Origin: Flagellimonas nanhaiensis
GTDB taxonomy: Bacteria; Bacteroidota; Bacteroidia; Flavobacteriales; Flavobacteriaceae
DNA length: 64,000 nucleotides
Direction: 5' to 3'
Assembly: GCF_003382275.1 (NCBI RefSeq)
Contig: NZ_QTJX01000002.1
Coordinates: 434,001-498,000, forward strand
Under the pieces are notes generated by a model that was given only the letters and a program-made list of their open reading frames with translations, did not search any database and was not told where the DNA came from. The position numbers and the translations under genes were made by a program. Shown one piece after another: positions 29,025-37,859 of this stretch. Each line of letters begins with the position of its first letter. Within the stretch, counting starts at the first letter, position 1.

Positions 29025-31760
29025 TTAGAAGCTTATGGCCAAATTCAAAAAGTATGTTCTGCCGTAACTGTACCAATATTTGGGGCCAAACAAAGGTGAC
29101 CCACTTAAATTATCTTGTTGTAATTGCCCAAAATTCCCATTTCGGCTCTGCTCGTAACCTCCGCTCTTGAAAACCGTATTGAACAGATTGTTTACACTCA
29201 GGAAAGCACTGATGTATTTTTTTTGGACCAACCATGACTTCCCCCCTATAAGGTTGAGCAGGTATATGTCTTCCAACGGTTGTTGTTTTAAAAGTTTGGT
29301 AACGGCCTCCTCGGTAGCATCAGGAAAATGCTTCCCGGTTTCAGGATCCAGAAGAAAACTTCTGGTGCGAGTGATAGTGGCCAAGTTAATCTGATTGTCC
29401 GCCAGATAGTTCGTCGTGGCTCCTACCCACCAATATTTTGGGCTACGATACTCAACCCCAATTGACAGTGCAGTTTGGGGACCCTGTGCCAATTTTAAAT
29501 CTTTTAGCTGTGCAATTCCCAAATCTATGTTCCCTTGTGGGTCAATCAGGTCTTCTTCCGCTCCTGCGGTGTCGAAATTAATCTGCACCGATGGGTCACT
29601 TGCATAGACATATTGCCCAAAATTTCCCGCAGCAGAAAGTTTTACGCTTGATGAAGGCTGATACTCCAATCCAAATTCAATGCCTTTATGAAGCTTGTCC
29701 AGTCCCGTGATTACCTCTTGTACAAAATCAGAGCCCAAACCCGAGTCAACAAAGAAAAAATTGATATCCGTAGTGTTTTGAAATCTGGTATAAAAAGCAC
29801 TTATCCTGCCGGTGATATCGGGCAAGCGCACAAAGTAGTTCAAATCTAAAGTGGTGATTGTTTCCTTTTGAATGTCGGAGACAATCTCATTGTTCTCCCT
29901 TGGATTTATAAAGACATTCTGAAGTGTGGGCGGCCTCTCCAACTTAGCTCCATTTACGGTGAACCAATGCCTTCCTGAAAGGAAGTAAGTGAAACCTCCT
30001 TTTAGCCCCAAACTTGAAAAAGATACCTTCTCACTTGTTCCAAACGAATTTTCCAAAAACCGCTCATTTGCGAACAAACCTTCTCTTTGCACTCCAAAAT
30101 TGGAAAAGGAAGCTGAGGTAAAGCCGCTCCATTTCCTGCTCTTGAATTCAACTTGTCCAAATGCTTCAAGTTGGGATGCATCCAATAGATAGTGGTAACT
30201 GAATTTTTCGCCTGCCGTCTTTTCCAGGTTTCCATTGATATCGTTAAAAGTCCCTGAAAAGGCATCCATATCTTGATGAAAATCGGCTCCCAACAAATCG
30301 TTTATCCTTGCAAAATTTTCCGAAGTCGTAGTCCTGAAATTGACTCCAGCCCCAAAGTTCATTTTTTCATTAGGCTTGAACACCAAAGTACTTGACCCTG
30401 TGATTTGGTTATCCTGAGCGACATCATCATACAATAGATAACCTGCCGGGCCATTGTTGGCTGTATTGGCGGAATAGATTTCTTGCCATTGTATTTGAGG
30501 GTTGTTTATAAATCCTTCCCTGGCTAAATTGGCATTGACAAAATCTGCTCCAATAGAGCCATTGATATGGTAGCTGGGCAAATACCTATAGTAAGTAGGG
30601 TCCGGGTTTGGGGTATTAAAATATCCTACCCTACTTCGAGCGTTGTTCCCAAACTGGTAGGCAATTCCCGTGGTCCAGTTGAACTTTTTTGATCGCAGGA
30701 AATGGTTCAACATGAAAATGGGTTCAAAAATCTCCCGTTCCCTAGAGTTTCTTACTTTGCCCTCTTGCTCACCCCAATATGGATTGTAGCGATTACCCAT
30801 CAAATCGAAAACCTCTTCAGTAATTGCTGCCGACCGACCTCTACGGTTTCTTGCAAAAACAGCTGTAAGCATCAAGCCATTTTCTGTATTCAGGCTATAT
30901 TCTAGAGAACCAAAAAAAGAATAGGCATCATACAGGGTGCCTTCCACATAACCTTCTTGGGCCCATCTTCTTGAAGCTGAAAAAGTATAGGCCAACCCAT
31001 TTGCCCTGAGTCCGGAAGAATAGGTAGCCATTAAGCGTCCCCGGTAGGTGCGGTTTGACGTGGAGCTGGATAAACGAACTCCAGGGCGTAGTCCTGAAGG
31101 TCTCATATCCATGTTGGTATTTCCTAGAATTCCCCCAAAAGTGTATGGGTTTAATGAAAGACCTTGGGTAAATTCCTGATTGCGGACTACATCATTTAGC
31201 CCTCCCCAATTATTCCATTGCGGCCTTCCATCAAAAAACTTGTTCATGGGAATACCGTTAAGGAGTACCGTACCATTGCGTGAGTCAAAACCCCTAACTT
31301 TAAAAAAGGCCTGACCAAAATCAAAAGCCGCCCTGTTCAAAAATATATCCCGGGTAGACTGCAATAGGCCCAATGCGCCCGAAACAGCTTCACCGTCATC
31401 CAAAAAATCTCCTTCGGTTAGTGTGATAAGATTGTCTGTCTTTTCTTGAGCAAGGTCCTTTTCAAGATAGATTTGCCCTAGATCTATTGGGTTTCCTTCC
31501 AAAAAAATGGCAAACCTTTTAGGGTTGAACCCCAAAGAAGAGATTTCTAAAACCTGTTCCCCTCTTTGGTCTGTTTCAATATGAAATTCTCCTTCTTCAT
31601 TGGTCAAATGGACTTCTGAGAAACCATTAATGGCTATGGAAGCATTTTTAATGGGTCTGAGCACACCCTTTTCAAGAACATTTCCAGAAATAATTGAAGT
31701 TGACTGCCCATACAGTATAGTGGTACAACAAAGTACAGTCCAGAACAAGACTGTTCTCAT
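29025..31760 (-). CDS. TonB-dependent receptor with carboxypeptidase-like N-domain
   Basis: This 911-residue outer-membrane receptor has a signal peptide ending …TTILYGQS. A CarboxypepD_reg-like beta-sandwich follows (about residues 20-95: SGNVLEKGVLRPIKNASIAING…). The plug has VRGFDSRNGTVLLNGIPMNKFFDGRPQWNNWGGLNDV, and the barrel ends in a Tyr/Phe-terminated strand (YGRTYFLNLAISF). The plug resembles that of the receptor at 34980-37694 (NVRGFDSQNTAIMINGIPVND…WSNWAGLSDV), so the two are related. It is followed by the DUF5689 lipoprotein and probably forms the import channel of that operon. Substrate unknown. Confidence 0.92.
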   Translation of the reverse strand: MRTVLFWTVLCCTTILYGQSTSIISGNVLEKGVLRPIKNASIAINGFSEVHLTNEEGEFHIETDQRGEQVLEISSLGFNPKRFAIFLEGNPIDLGQIYLEKDLAQEKTDNLITLTEGDFLDDGEAVSGALGLLQSTRDIFLNRAAFDFGQAFFKVRGFDSRNGTVLLNGIPMNKFFDGRPQWNNWGGLNDVVRNQEFTQGLSLNPYTFGGILGNTNMDMRPSGLRPGVRLSSSTSNRTYRGRLMATYSSGLRANGLAYTFSASRRWAQEGYVEGTLYDAYSFFGSLEYSLNTENGLMLTAVFARNRRGRSAAITEEVFDLMGNRYNPYWGEQEGKVRNSREREIFEPIFMLNHFLRSKKFNWTTGIAYQFGNNARSRVGYFNTPNPDPTYYRYLPSYHINGSIGADFVNANLAREGFINNPQIQWQEIYSANTANNGPAGYLLYDDVAQDNQITGSSTLVFKPNEKMNFGAGVNFRTTTSENFARINDLLGADFHQDMDAFSGTFNDINGNLEKTAGEKFSYHYLLDASQLEAFGQVEFKSRKWSGFTSASFSNFGVQREGLFANERFLENSFGTSEKVSFSSLGLKGGFTYFLSGRHWFTVNGAKLERPPTLQNVFINPRENNEIVSDIQKETITTLDLNYFVRLPDITGRISAFYTRFQNTTDINFFFVDSGLGSDFVQEVITGLDKLHKGIEFGLEYQPSSSVKLSAAGNFGQYVYASDPSVQINFDTAGAEEDLIDPQGNIDLGIAQLKDLKLAQGPQTALSIGVEYRSPKYWWVGATTNYLADNQINLATITRTRSFLLDPETGKHFPDATEEAVTKLLKQQPLEDIYLLNLIGGKSWLVQKKYISAFLSVNNLFNTVFKSGGYEQSRNGNFGQLQQDNLSGSPLFGPKYWYSYGRTYFLNLAISF

Positions 31761-31992
31761 AACTTTTTAGCAGGTTAATTAGACAAAAAATAGGGTTATT
31801 ATTTTTGGTTGAATTAGGAATGGGGGCATTCTTTACTTGGTCTAAAAAAATGACCCCATATGGGCTATTTCATTTCTTAAATTGCTCTTGTTTCTTGGCC
31901 AAACCTTATAGTACAACCAATAGTGGAAAAAAGAACGAATGCTAGAGACTATTGTTCAAACTTTCTAGTATAACATAACAACCCTGGAGCAT
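31761..31992. other. Intergenic stretch before the TBDR operon
   Basis: About 230 nt. On the minus strand CTATTTTTTGTC (near 31790) resembles a -7 box with one extra T. I see no other structure. Confidence 0.4.
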
Positions 31993-33063
31993 TTATAGTT
32001 CAATGGCCCCTCCCCAAACTTTTCTTTGTTTCCCGGTGCCATCATATCTTAATGGCCCAAATTTATTATTCCCTTGGTGAGCCTGATAGGTTTTAAAAAA
32101 CTGGCTGGTCCATGTTCCGTCTGGCCATTCTCCCACTAATGCAAAAATAATGGTACGACCTGTTATAGCTCCTGAAAACCTGTTCCGTTTGATATTAAAG
32201 TCACTGGTGATGATAGCCTTCTTGAACTTTTCCTCCCATCCTTGATTTCTGGCATAATTTTTCATCAGCTTCAATGCTTCTTCTTCGAGGTCTCGATTTC
32301 GCATAAATGGTTCTGGCAAACCATATTTTGGAATTTTGCTGATCAATTCCATTCCCTTATCCACATTTGTAAGAAGAATTTGTCCAGATGCCAGTTCAAC
32401 TTTGTTCTTCTTAGCTTTTGGCCCAGGAGAACTTCCATCTACCAAGGAATATTTAAGCCCCAATAGGATGGTATTGTCTTCCTTTGAATCAACATACTTT
32501 TGATTTTTCAATAAGATTTCGATGATTTTTTGCTGTGTTAAACTCATTTCCTCTTCCTCATCTGTTGCTCCAGGTATTACTCCTGGCATAAAAACCGGAT
32601 ACCTTTGCGACTCCCAGGACAGTTCTTCTTTTGATACTTTCTCATTATAATGGAAATCACCTTGCAAACTGTCCAGAAAATAATCAAACCTCAAATGGGC
32701 CTTGTTCTTTGATGCCGGATGTTTGGCCATTGTTTCATAAATCTTATCCGGACCTGCATTCTTGTTCACAAACAACCTGCAAAAGAGACCCTTTTTATCC
32801 ATTTCAGACATATCGTATACAGTGATGAATTTCTGCTCATCTTCCCATTCCCTAGGAATGGTTTCATGGGCAAAAACGTACCTGCCCAGTTGATTTTCAT
32901 GGATCTCACTAAAAAAAGCATTGTTATAGAGTTCTGATTTGGCCACCTCTTTGGGTGTCCAATAAAATTTGGACTTGGAAATGTCCTTTTTTGAATTGCC
33001 AGAGCATGCAAAAAAGAGAAAAAGAGTTGAAATTGAAATGCATAAGTAAAATAAAGTTCTCAT
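31993..33063 (-). CDS. Lipoprotein of unknown function
   Basis: This 356-residue lipoprotein has signal MRTLFYLCISISTLFLFFAC. I recognise no domain. The chain is mixed alpha/beta and rich in Lys, with a Glu-rich acidic patch (GATDEEEEMS). The C-terminal region, with KKAIITSDFNIKRNRFSGAITGRTIIFALVGEWPDGTWTSQFF, looks like a conserved beta-rich module. It sits alone between two TBDR loci. A hairpin with T-runs on both sides lies 70 nt upstream. Function unknown. Confidence 0.75.
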   Translation of the reverse strand: MRTLFYLCISISTLFLFFACSGNSKKDISKSKFYWTPKEVAKSELYNNAFFSEIHENQLGRYVFAHETIPREWEDEQKFITVYDMSEMDKKGLFCRLFVNKNAGPDKIYETMAKHPASKNKAHLRFDYFLDSLQGDFHYNEKVSKEELSWESQRYPVFMPGVIPGATDEEEEMSLTQQKIIEILLKNQKYVDSKEDNTILLGLKYSLVDGSSPGPKAKKNKVELASGQILLTNVDKGMELISKIPKYGLPEPFMRNRDLEEEALKLMKNYARNQGWEEKFKKAIITSDFNIKRNRFSGAITGRTIIFALVGEWPDGTWTSQFFKTYQAHQGNNKFGPLRYDGTGKQRKVWGGAIEL

Positions 33064-33133
33064 GGTTAAGTATATTAGAATTGTTATATGATTAAATTCC
33101 TTATTTGAGGTTTGTTGTCAACATAAAAAACAA

Positions 33134-33168
33134 AAGCCCTGTGCGATTTAACGCAAGGGCTATTTTTT
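33134..33168. terminator. Bidirectional hairpin upstream of the 31993-33063 gene
   Basis: AGCCCT-G-TGCG and CGCA-AGGGCT pair around ATTTAA with one bulge. TATTTTTT follows on the plus strand and TTTTGTTTTTT on the minus strand. No annotated gene ends here, so it may close a short unlisted transcript from 33180-33290. Confidence 0.55.
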
Positions 33169-33390
33169 AAAATAAAAAAGAGGCTATCTGGTTGTTCCGG
33201 GATAGTTTCTCCCTTCATAACCTTGATACCTCTGGCTTCGTTTCTTAACGTGTATCAATAATAGGAAAAATCCTTATTTCCTCCAAAAAACGTTTTACTA
33301 TATTTACTAAAAATTAATCTTTAAAAACAAATCTTTTCTATCTTAAATTATCGGGCAACAAAATGTCCCGGCCAATAAACTTATTTCACA
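33169..33390. other. Gene-free stretch with possible short transcript
   Basis: The minus strand shows GGAGG (33294-33290) and a small open frame ending at 33184 whose deduced end is very basic and Tyr/Gly-rich (KKRSQRYQGYEGRNYPGTTR). It also has pairing CTATC/GATAG (33183-33204), and the hairpin at 33134-33168 lies downstream. A short peptide or small RNA is possible; neither is proven. The plus strand here should hold the promoter for the nuclease gene at 33391, but I see no clear box. Confidence 0.3.
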
Positions 33391-34428
33391 ATGCGATTAT
33401 TAATATGCCTACTTGTATTAATATCGACCTCAAACTACGGGCAAAAGTCCAAAACCTATAAGGTTAGAACCATAGCATTCTACAATGTTGAAAACCTATT
33501 TGACATTGAAAATGATTCATTGACTTTTGATGACGAGCGCACGCCCGAAGGAAGTTATCATTGGACGCAGGAACGCTACGACAAAAAGATTGAAAACATT
33601 TCCCATGTACTTTCCAATATCGGTGAAGGTACCTCCAAGACTTCCCCAGACATTATTGGGCTGTGCGAAGTTGAAAACAGAAAGGTTTTGGAAGACCTCA
33701 TTAATCACCCAAATCTGCAGCTAAAAGGATATGGTATTGTTCATTTTGATTCACCCGACGCCCGAGGTATAGATGTAGCTTTGATCTATAAAAAGTCAGC
33801 CTTTTTACCCTCCTCTTTCAACAGCCATAGGCTGCTTCTATTTGATGAACTAGGGGAACGGACCTACACTCGTGACCAACTGGTAGTTGGAGGCGTGTTG
33901 GATCATGAAGAGTTTTATTTTATTGTAAACCATTGGCCTTCTAGAAGGGGAGGTGCAAGCAAAAGTAACCCTAAAAGGGTGAGAGCTGCATTGTTGAACA
34001 AACGTATCATTGACTCCATTCAAGGGTTAAATCCGTATGCCAAAATCATAAGCATGGGCGACCTTAACGATGACCCAAGGGATGATAGTCTAAAAAAAAT
34101 ATTGAAGACCAAGGGTAAACCTACCCGCTTGGACAGCATCTCACTTTTCAATCCTATGGAAAGGTTATACAAAAAAGGGGTGGGTTCACTCGCCTATAGG
34201 GACAAATGGAACCTATTTGATCAATTTTTTATGACCTCCGAAGTCGTTGGTGAGGACAAGTCCAATTATGTCTATTGGAAATCAAGCATCTACTCTCCCT
34301 CTTATATTAGAACCACCGAAGGCAAATATAAAGGCTACCCTTTACGAACTTATTCCGGCGGAGTCTACACGGGAGGATACAGCGACCATTTCCCCATATA
34401 TCTGTTCTTGATAAAGGAAGTTGAGTAA
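33391..34428 (+). CDS. Endonuclease/exonuclease/phosphatase (EEP) family protein, secreted
   Basis: This 345-residue protein has a signal peptide (MRLLICLLVLISTSNYGQ). The EEP catalytic series is complete: AFYNVENLFD (Asn-Val-Glu start), DIIGLCEVENRK (Glu), GIDVALIYKKS, FIVNHWPSRRGG (His), ISMGDLNDDPRDDS (Asp-Leu-Asn) and the terminal GYSDHFPIYLF (Asp-His). It should cleave phosphodiester or phosphoester bonds outside the cytoplasm, using Mg2+. A role in extracellular DNA or nucleotide use is inferred from export and from the nearby TBDR/DUF5689 genes, not shown. It converges on the small membrane protein gene downstream. Confidence 0.9.
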   Translation: MRLLICLLVLISTSNYGQKSKTYKVRTIAFYNVENLFDIENDSLTFDDERTPEGSYHWTQERYDKKIENISHVLSNIGEGTSKTSPDIIGLCEVENRKVLEDLINHPNLQLKGYGIVHFDSPDARGIDVALIYKKSAFLPSSFNSHRLLLFDELGERTYTRDQLVVGGVLDHEEFYFIVNHWPSRRGGASKSNPKRVRAALLNKRIIDSIQGLNPYAKIISMGDLNDDPRDDSLKKILKTKGKPTRLDSISLFNPMERLYKKGVGSLAYRDKWNLFDQFFMTSEVVGEDKSNYVYWKSSIYSPSYIRTTEGKYKGYPLRTYSGGVYTGGYSDHFPIYLFLIKEVE

Positions 34429-34449
34429 ATTTCAGATGTTCAATCGTGT

Positions 34450-34887
34450 CTAGCCAAACCACTGTCCCCAAGGGATACGGCTTAGAATCAACAATAATCC
34501 AAGGCCATAGAAAATAGCAATGCTCTTGAACTTTTTATGGCTTTCCATAACTTTTTTATGGCGCGACCACCCCATGGTGATAAGAACCAATGCAATGATA
34601 TTTATTAGGGGATGTTCCAAAGCCAGTAACCTTGCCGGGGCGTTCAATCCACCCATTCCCAAAGTTTGAATGGCCTTGAGTCCATTGGCGGAAACAAAAT
34701 ATAGCAGAAGGCCCACCAACAACTGAATATGACTTAGAATTAAGGCAAAAAGACTTATCCTAAGATCTTTGTGCATGGCAAAATCCTTTTTGCCCAACCA
34801 GCCCATAATGGCGTTGAACACTGCAATGATCAATACGGCCAATACTACGTAGGCCAAATAGGAGTGTAGGTTTTTGATGATTTCCAT
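34450..34887 (-). CDS. Four-helix integral membrane protein
   Basis: This 145-residue protein has four membrane helices (about residues 10-30, 45-65, 88-105 and 124-140). His residues sit near the helices (NLHSYLAYV, LSHIQLLVG, LEHPLINI), as in small cytochrome-b-like proteins, and flavobacterial homologues are sometimes labelled that way. Haem binding is not shown, and I keep the call structural. It lies between the EEP gene and the second large TBDR, with a terminator upstream that ends the TBDR transcript. Confidence 0.72.
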   Translation of the reverse strand: MEIIKNLHSYLAYVVLAVLIIAVFNAIMGWLGKKDFAMHKDLRISLFALILSHIQLLVGLLLYFVSANGLKAIQTLGMGGLNAPARLLALEHPLINIIALVLITMGWSRHKKVMESHKKFKSIAIFYGLGLLLILSRIPWGQWFG

Positions 34888-34925
34888 AGGTATAGTTTGA
34901 ATGCTTAAATGTAGTGATTATTGGG

Positions 34926-34955
34926 AATAAAAAAACCCTGCCTTAAGGCAGGGTT
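34926..34955 (-). terminator. Terminator after the 34980-37694 TBDR
   Basis: The perfect 9-bp stem AACCCTGCC-TTAA-GGCAGGGTT (34934-34955) is followed on the minus strand by TTTT. Its TTAA loop is the same as in the 23861-23894 palindrome. Confidence 0.88.
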
Positions 34956-34979
34956 CTCATTTTTTGTATTAGATCCGTA

Positions 34980-37694
34980 CTAGAAGTTGTACCTCATACT
35001 TACGTTCCAAGTTCTTCCGAAACCAAAGAAGACTTTGTTACTTGTGTTTAATCCTCTAAATGTTGAGGCGTTACCATCAACGAAAGTATTGGTCAATGAT
35101 TCTGCAATGTACTCAGTATCAAAAACATTGTTTACGTTAGCAGCAATGCTGATAGAGTTATCACCCCCAATATTAAAGTTATAATAAGCTCCAAAATCAA
35201 ATAGGGTGTAACTTGGTAATCTCAAAGAACCTTGGTGGTCTGGATTATCAAAATCATCAGCATTAATCTGTGCAAATAATCTTGACGCTGAGTAAAGATT
35301 ACCGCTCAATTTCAAGTTTTCAATTGGACGTACTATCATTTCCAAATTCGTAGTGAACTGAGCAGCATCTCCAACTTTTACGTTGTCCAAGTACAAGGTA
35401 ACTTCTGGATCAATAACATTTCTGTCATCATCTAAAGCAGCCCCAGTAGGGTTACCTGCATACTCCCAGTTTCCAAGGGAAAGCATTCCTCTAAACTGAA
35501 TAACATCGGAAGCTCTATAATTGGTCTCGATTTCAATTCCTGTATGGATTTGCTCAACGCCATTGATGTTGGCCGTACCTTCATCGCCATCTGGAGTCTC
35601 GACACTTAAATCCTGGAATCTATCTTTCCAAGAAGTTCTGTAGATATTGAACTTGGTTCTAAAATCTCCAAGGTTGATCCCATATCCTGCTTCAAGACCC
35701 AAAATCTTTTCGTTGGTCAAATCTGGGTTAAGGTCATTTCTAAAGTTTAAGTAAACCGCATCAAACAATGGTTGCTTGGAGTAGTATCCAGCATTTACGA
35801 AAACGTTATGGGCTTCGTTAATGTTATAGTTGATTCCACCCTTGATGTTTCCACCCAATCTGTTTTCAAAGTCAGTTTCTTGCATTGGATCAGAATCCAA
35901 GTAGTTAAAGTAATCGATTCGCTTGAATCCTTGTTGCGAAACACCACCTTGAAGGAATGTTGAAATTGTACCGTTTGAGTATTCAATTTGTCCAAAAGCT
36001 CCAAGCCATCTTACGATACCATCATTGTAGTAATCAATTTTTTCCTCATCATCAATGTTTTTGAAAATATTGATGATAGAAGCGAAGTCAGAATCGATTG
36101 CACCATCTTGACGTACAGTGTGGGTAGGGTTGTTAATGTCGTCGTCATCAAAATAACCATCAGCACCTAACAAGTTGTCCACCCTTCTATAGTGGATTCC
36201 TTTATATGACCTTGCATCAATCCCTACATCCCAACTCCATTCATCATTGATATCAGTATGAAGGTTGGCGATAAGACCAAACCAGTTGTGCGAGTTCATA
36301 GAAGCTCTTCTTACCAGACCATCTCCAAAGCTGGTGACAATGTAATCTCCGTTGGAATCAGGTGTCAATTGTCTTGGATTTCCTTCGTTATCTCCGTTGT
36401 AAAAAGTAACTGCCTCACCGCTATTGAATCTTGAAATCAAATCATAATCCACAAGTCCTGTTTCAGGAATACGGTACCTGCTTGAGCTTGCGAAACCGAA
36501 ACCAGGCCCAACACCTATGTCCCCAGTTCCTCCACCTCTACCTACAGATGCGTATAAGGAGGTAGAAAGTGTGGTTTTATCGTTGAATTTATGATCCCAG
36601 TTCAAAGATGCAATGGGTTTGTGATAGAAGTTTCTTCTCCAACCAAACTCTTCACCATTCAAGAAACCATGGTTAAAGTTGTATAATGCACCATACTCAA
36701 GATGATCTTCGATAGTGGCAACGTTGAAGAAACTTGATGTTCTTTGGTTGTGTACCTGAGGCGCACCTGTCAAAACAAACTGGAAGCTATTTCTATCATT
36801 AGGTTCATAACCTAATCCTATAAAGTAATTGTAGCCTTCAAACTTTGTTCCTTGTACGTATCCATCTCCAGACGTTCTTCCTAAAAGGATGGAAGCAGCA
36901 AAACCATTTTCGGATTTACCTGTATTGTAGGAAGCAGTCATTTTCATGTAACCATCGTTCCCACCTCCGAAGCGAACGGAACCACCCTCTTCTTTGTCGG
37001 TTGATTTAGTTAGGATGTTAATGGTCCCACCAACAGAGCTGATCGCCAATTTGGAAGACCCAAGACCTCTTTGAACCTGCATAGCAGTGGTAACATCACT
37101 AAGTCCAGCCCAGTTACTCCAAAAAACTCGACCGTTTTCCATGTCGTTCACAGGAATTCCGTTGATCATGATTGCCGTGTTCTGAGAATCGAATCCTCGA
37201 ACGTTGATTCTACCATCTCCAAAACCACCACCTGTTTTGGTAGCGTAAATCGAAGGTGTAGACCTAAGAACTTCAGGCAATTCTTGGGAGCCAATTTTTT
37301 CTTGAATTTCGGTTGCAGTGATAGTTGAAACTGCCACGGGAGTCTCTCTGTCCCTTGCAATATCCAAGATTCCTGTAACTACTACTCCCTCAAGTTCTTC
37401 TGCATCCGGGAATAGAGATATAGTCCCTATACTTCCTGCTGAAGAAAATGGGACAGATTTGGTTACAAATCCAATGTAGGATACTAATAGTGTACCTGAA
37501 GCTTCAGAAACCTCTAGCGTGAAATTCCCATCAAAGTCAGTTGATGTTCCGTTCTGTGTTCCTTGAACCATAACACTAGCTCCCGGAAGTGGGCTTCCTA
37601 GCTCACCATCCACAACCGTACCAGTAATAGTTCCTTGTGAAAATGCCATCGCAGTCGTAAGAATTGCCGCAATGGCCAAGTAGATTCTTTTCAT
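34980..37694 (-). CDS. TonB-dependent receptor with carboxypeptidase-like N-domain
   Basis: This 904-residue receptor has signal peptide MKRIYLAIAAILTTAMAFSQ, which decides the start at 37694 over an ATG at 37730. The CarboxypepD_reg domain covers about residues 20-100 (GTITGTVVDGELGSPLPGASVMVQG). The plug contains RINVRGFDSQNTAIMINGIPVND, then GTINILTKSTDKEEGG. The barrel is about 650 residues and has Asp/Asn-rich loops (DSNGDYIV, DDDDINNP) that could bind calcium. The substrate is unknown; it is related to the receptor at 29025-31760. An inverted repeat built on TTAACAT lies 49 nt upstream and may be its operator. Confidence 0.93.
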   Translation of the reverse strand: MKRIYLAIAAILTTAMAFSQGTITGTVVDGELGSPLPGASVMVQGTQNGTSTDFDGNFTLEVSEASGTLLVSYIGFVTKSVPFSSAGSIGTISLFPDAEELEGVVVTGILDIARDRETPVAVSTITATEIQEKIGSQELPEVLRSTPSIYATKTGGGFGDGRINVRGFDSQNTAIMINGIPVNDMENGRVFWSNWAGLSDVTTAMQVQRGLGSSKLAISSVGGTINILTKSTDKEEGGSVRFGGGNDGYMKMTASYNTGKSENGFAASILLGRTSGDGYVQGTKFEGYNYFIGLGYEPNDRNSFQFVLTGAPQVHNQRTSSFFNVATIEDHLEYGALYNFNHGFLNGEEFGWRRNFYHKPIASLNWDHKFNDKTTLSTSLYASVGRGGGTGDIGVGPGFGFASSSRYRIPETGLVDYDLISRFNSGEAVTFYNGDNEGNPRQLTPDSNGDYIVTSFGDGLVRRASMNSHNWFGLIANLHTDINDEWSWDVGIDARSYKGIHYRRVDNLLGADGYFDDDDINNPTHTVRQDGAIDSDFASIINIFKNIDDEEKIDYYNDGIVRWLGAFGQIEYSNGTISTFLQGGVSQQGFKRIDYFNYLDSDPMQETDFENRLGGNIKGGINYNINEAHNVFVNAGYYSKQPLFDAVYLNFRNDLNPDLTNEKILGLEAGYGINLGDFRTKFNIYRTSWKDRFQDLSVETPDGDEGTANINGVEQIHTGIEIETNYRASDVIQFRGMLSLGNWEYAGNPTGAALDDDRNVIDPEVTLYLDNVKVGDAAQFTTNLEMIVRPIENLKLSGNLYSASRLFAQINADDFDNPDHQGSLRLPSYTLFDFGAYYNFNIGGDNSISIAANVNNVFDTEYIAESLTNTFVDGNASTFRGLNTSNKVFFGFGRTWNVSMRYNF

Positions 37695-37742
37695 TTTAAC
37701 AGTGTTTAATTGTTTTGAATTGCAAGGCAAAAGTCCTGCTTT

Positions 37743-37772
37743 TTAACATCTATTATGTTAATTTAACGTTAA
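37743..37772. promoter_or_regulatory. TTAAC-based operator-like repeats upstream of the TBDR
   Basis: TTAACAT (37743-37749) and ATGTTAA (37755-37761) form a 7-bp inverted repeat with a 5-nt spacer. The perfect palindrome TTAACGTTAA (37763-37772) follows directly. Read on the minus strand, two TTAAC(G/A) units are spaced 11 nt apart, like a response-regulator site. The regulator is unknown. Confidence 0.45.
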
Positions 37773-37859
37773 GAAATGAGGGTGCTTTTATTCTGTAATT
37801 ACAGATAAAACATTGTATTACAACAGGTTAATGGCAAGTTGCCTTTATTGAAATGTAGA

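Noticed and set aside
33084-33218. 44-codon minus-strand frame (ATG at 33218)
   Set aside because: It runs through the hairpin and its T-run and has no protein-like pattern; more likely non-coding.
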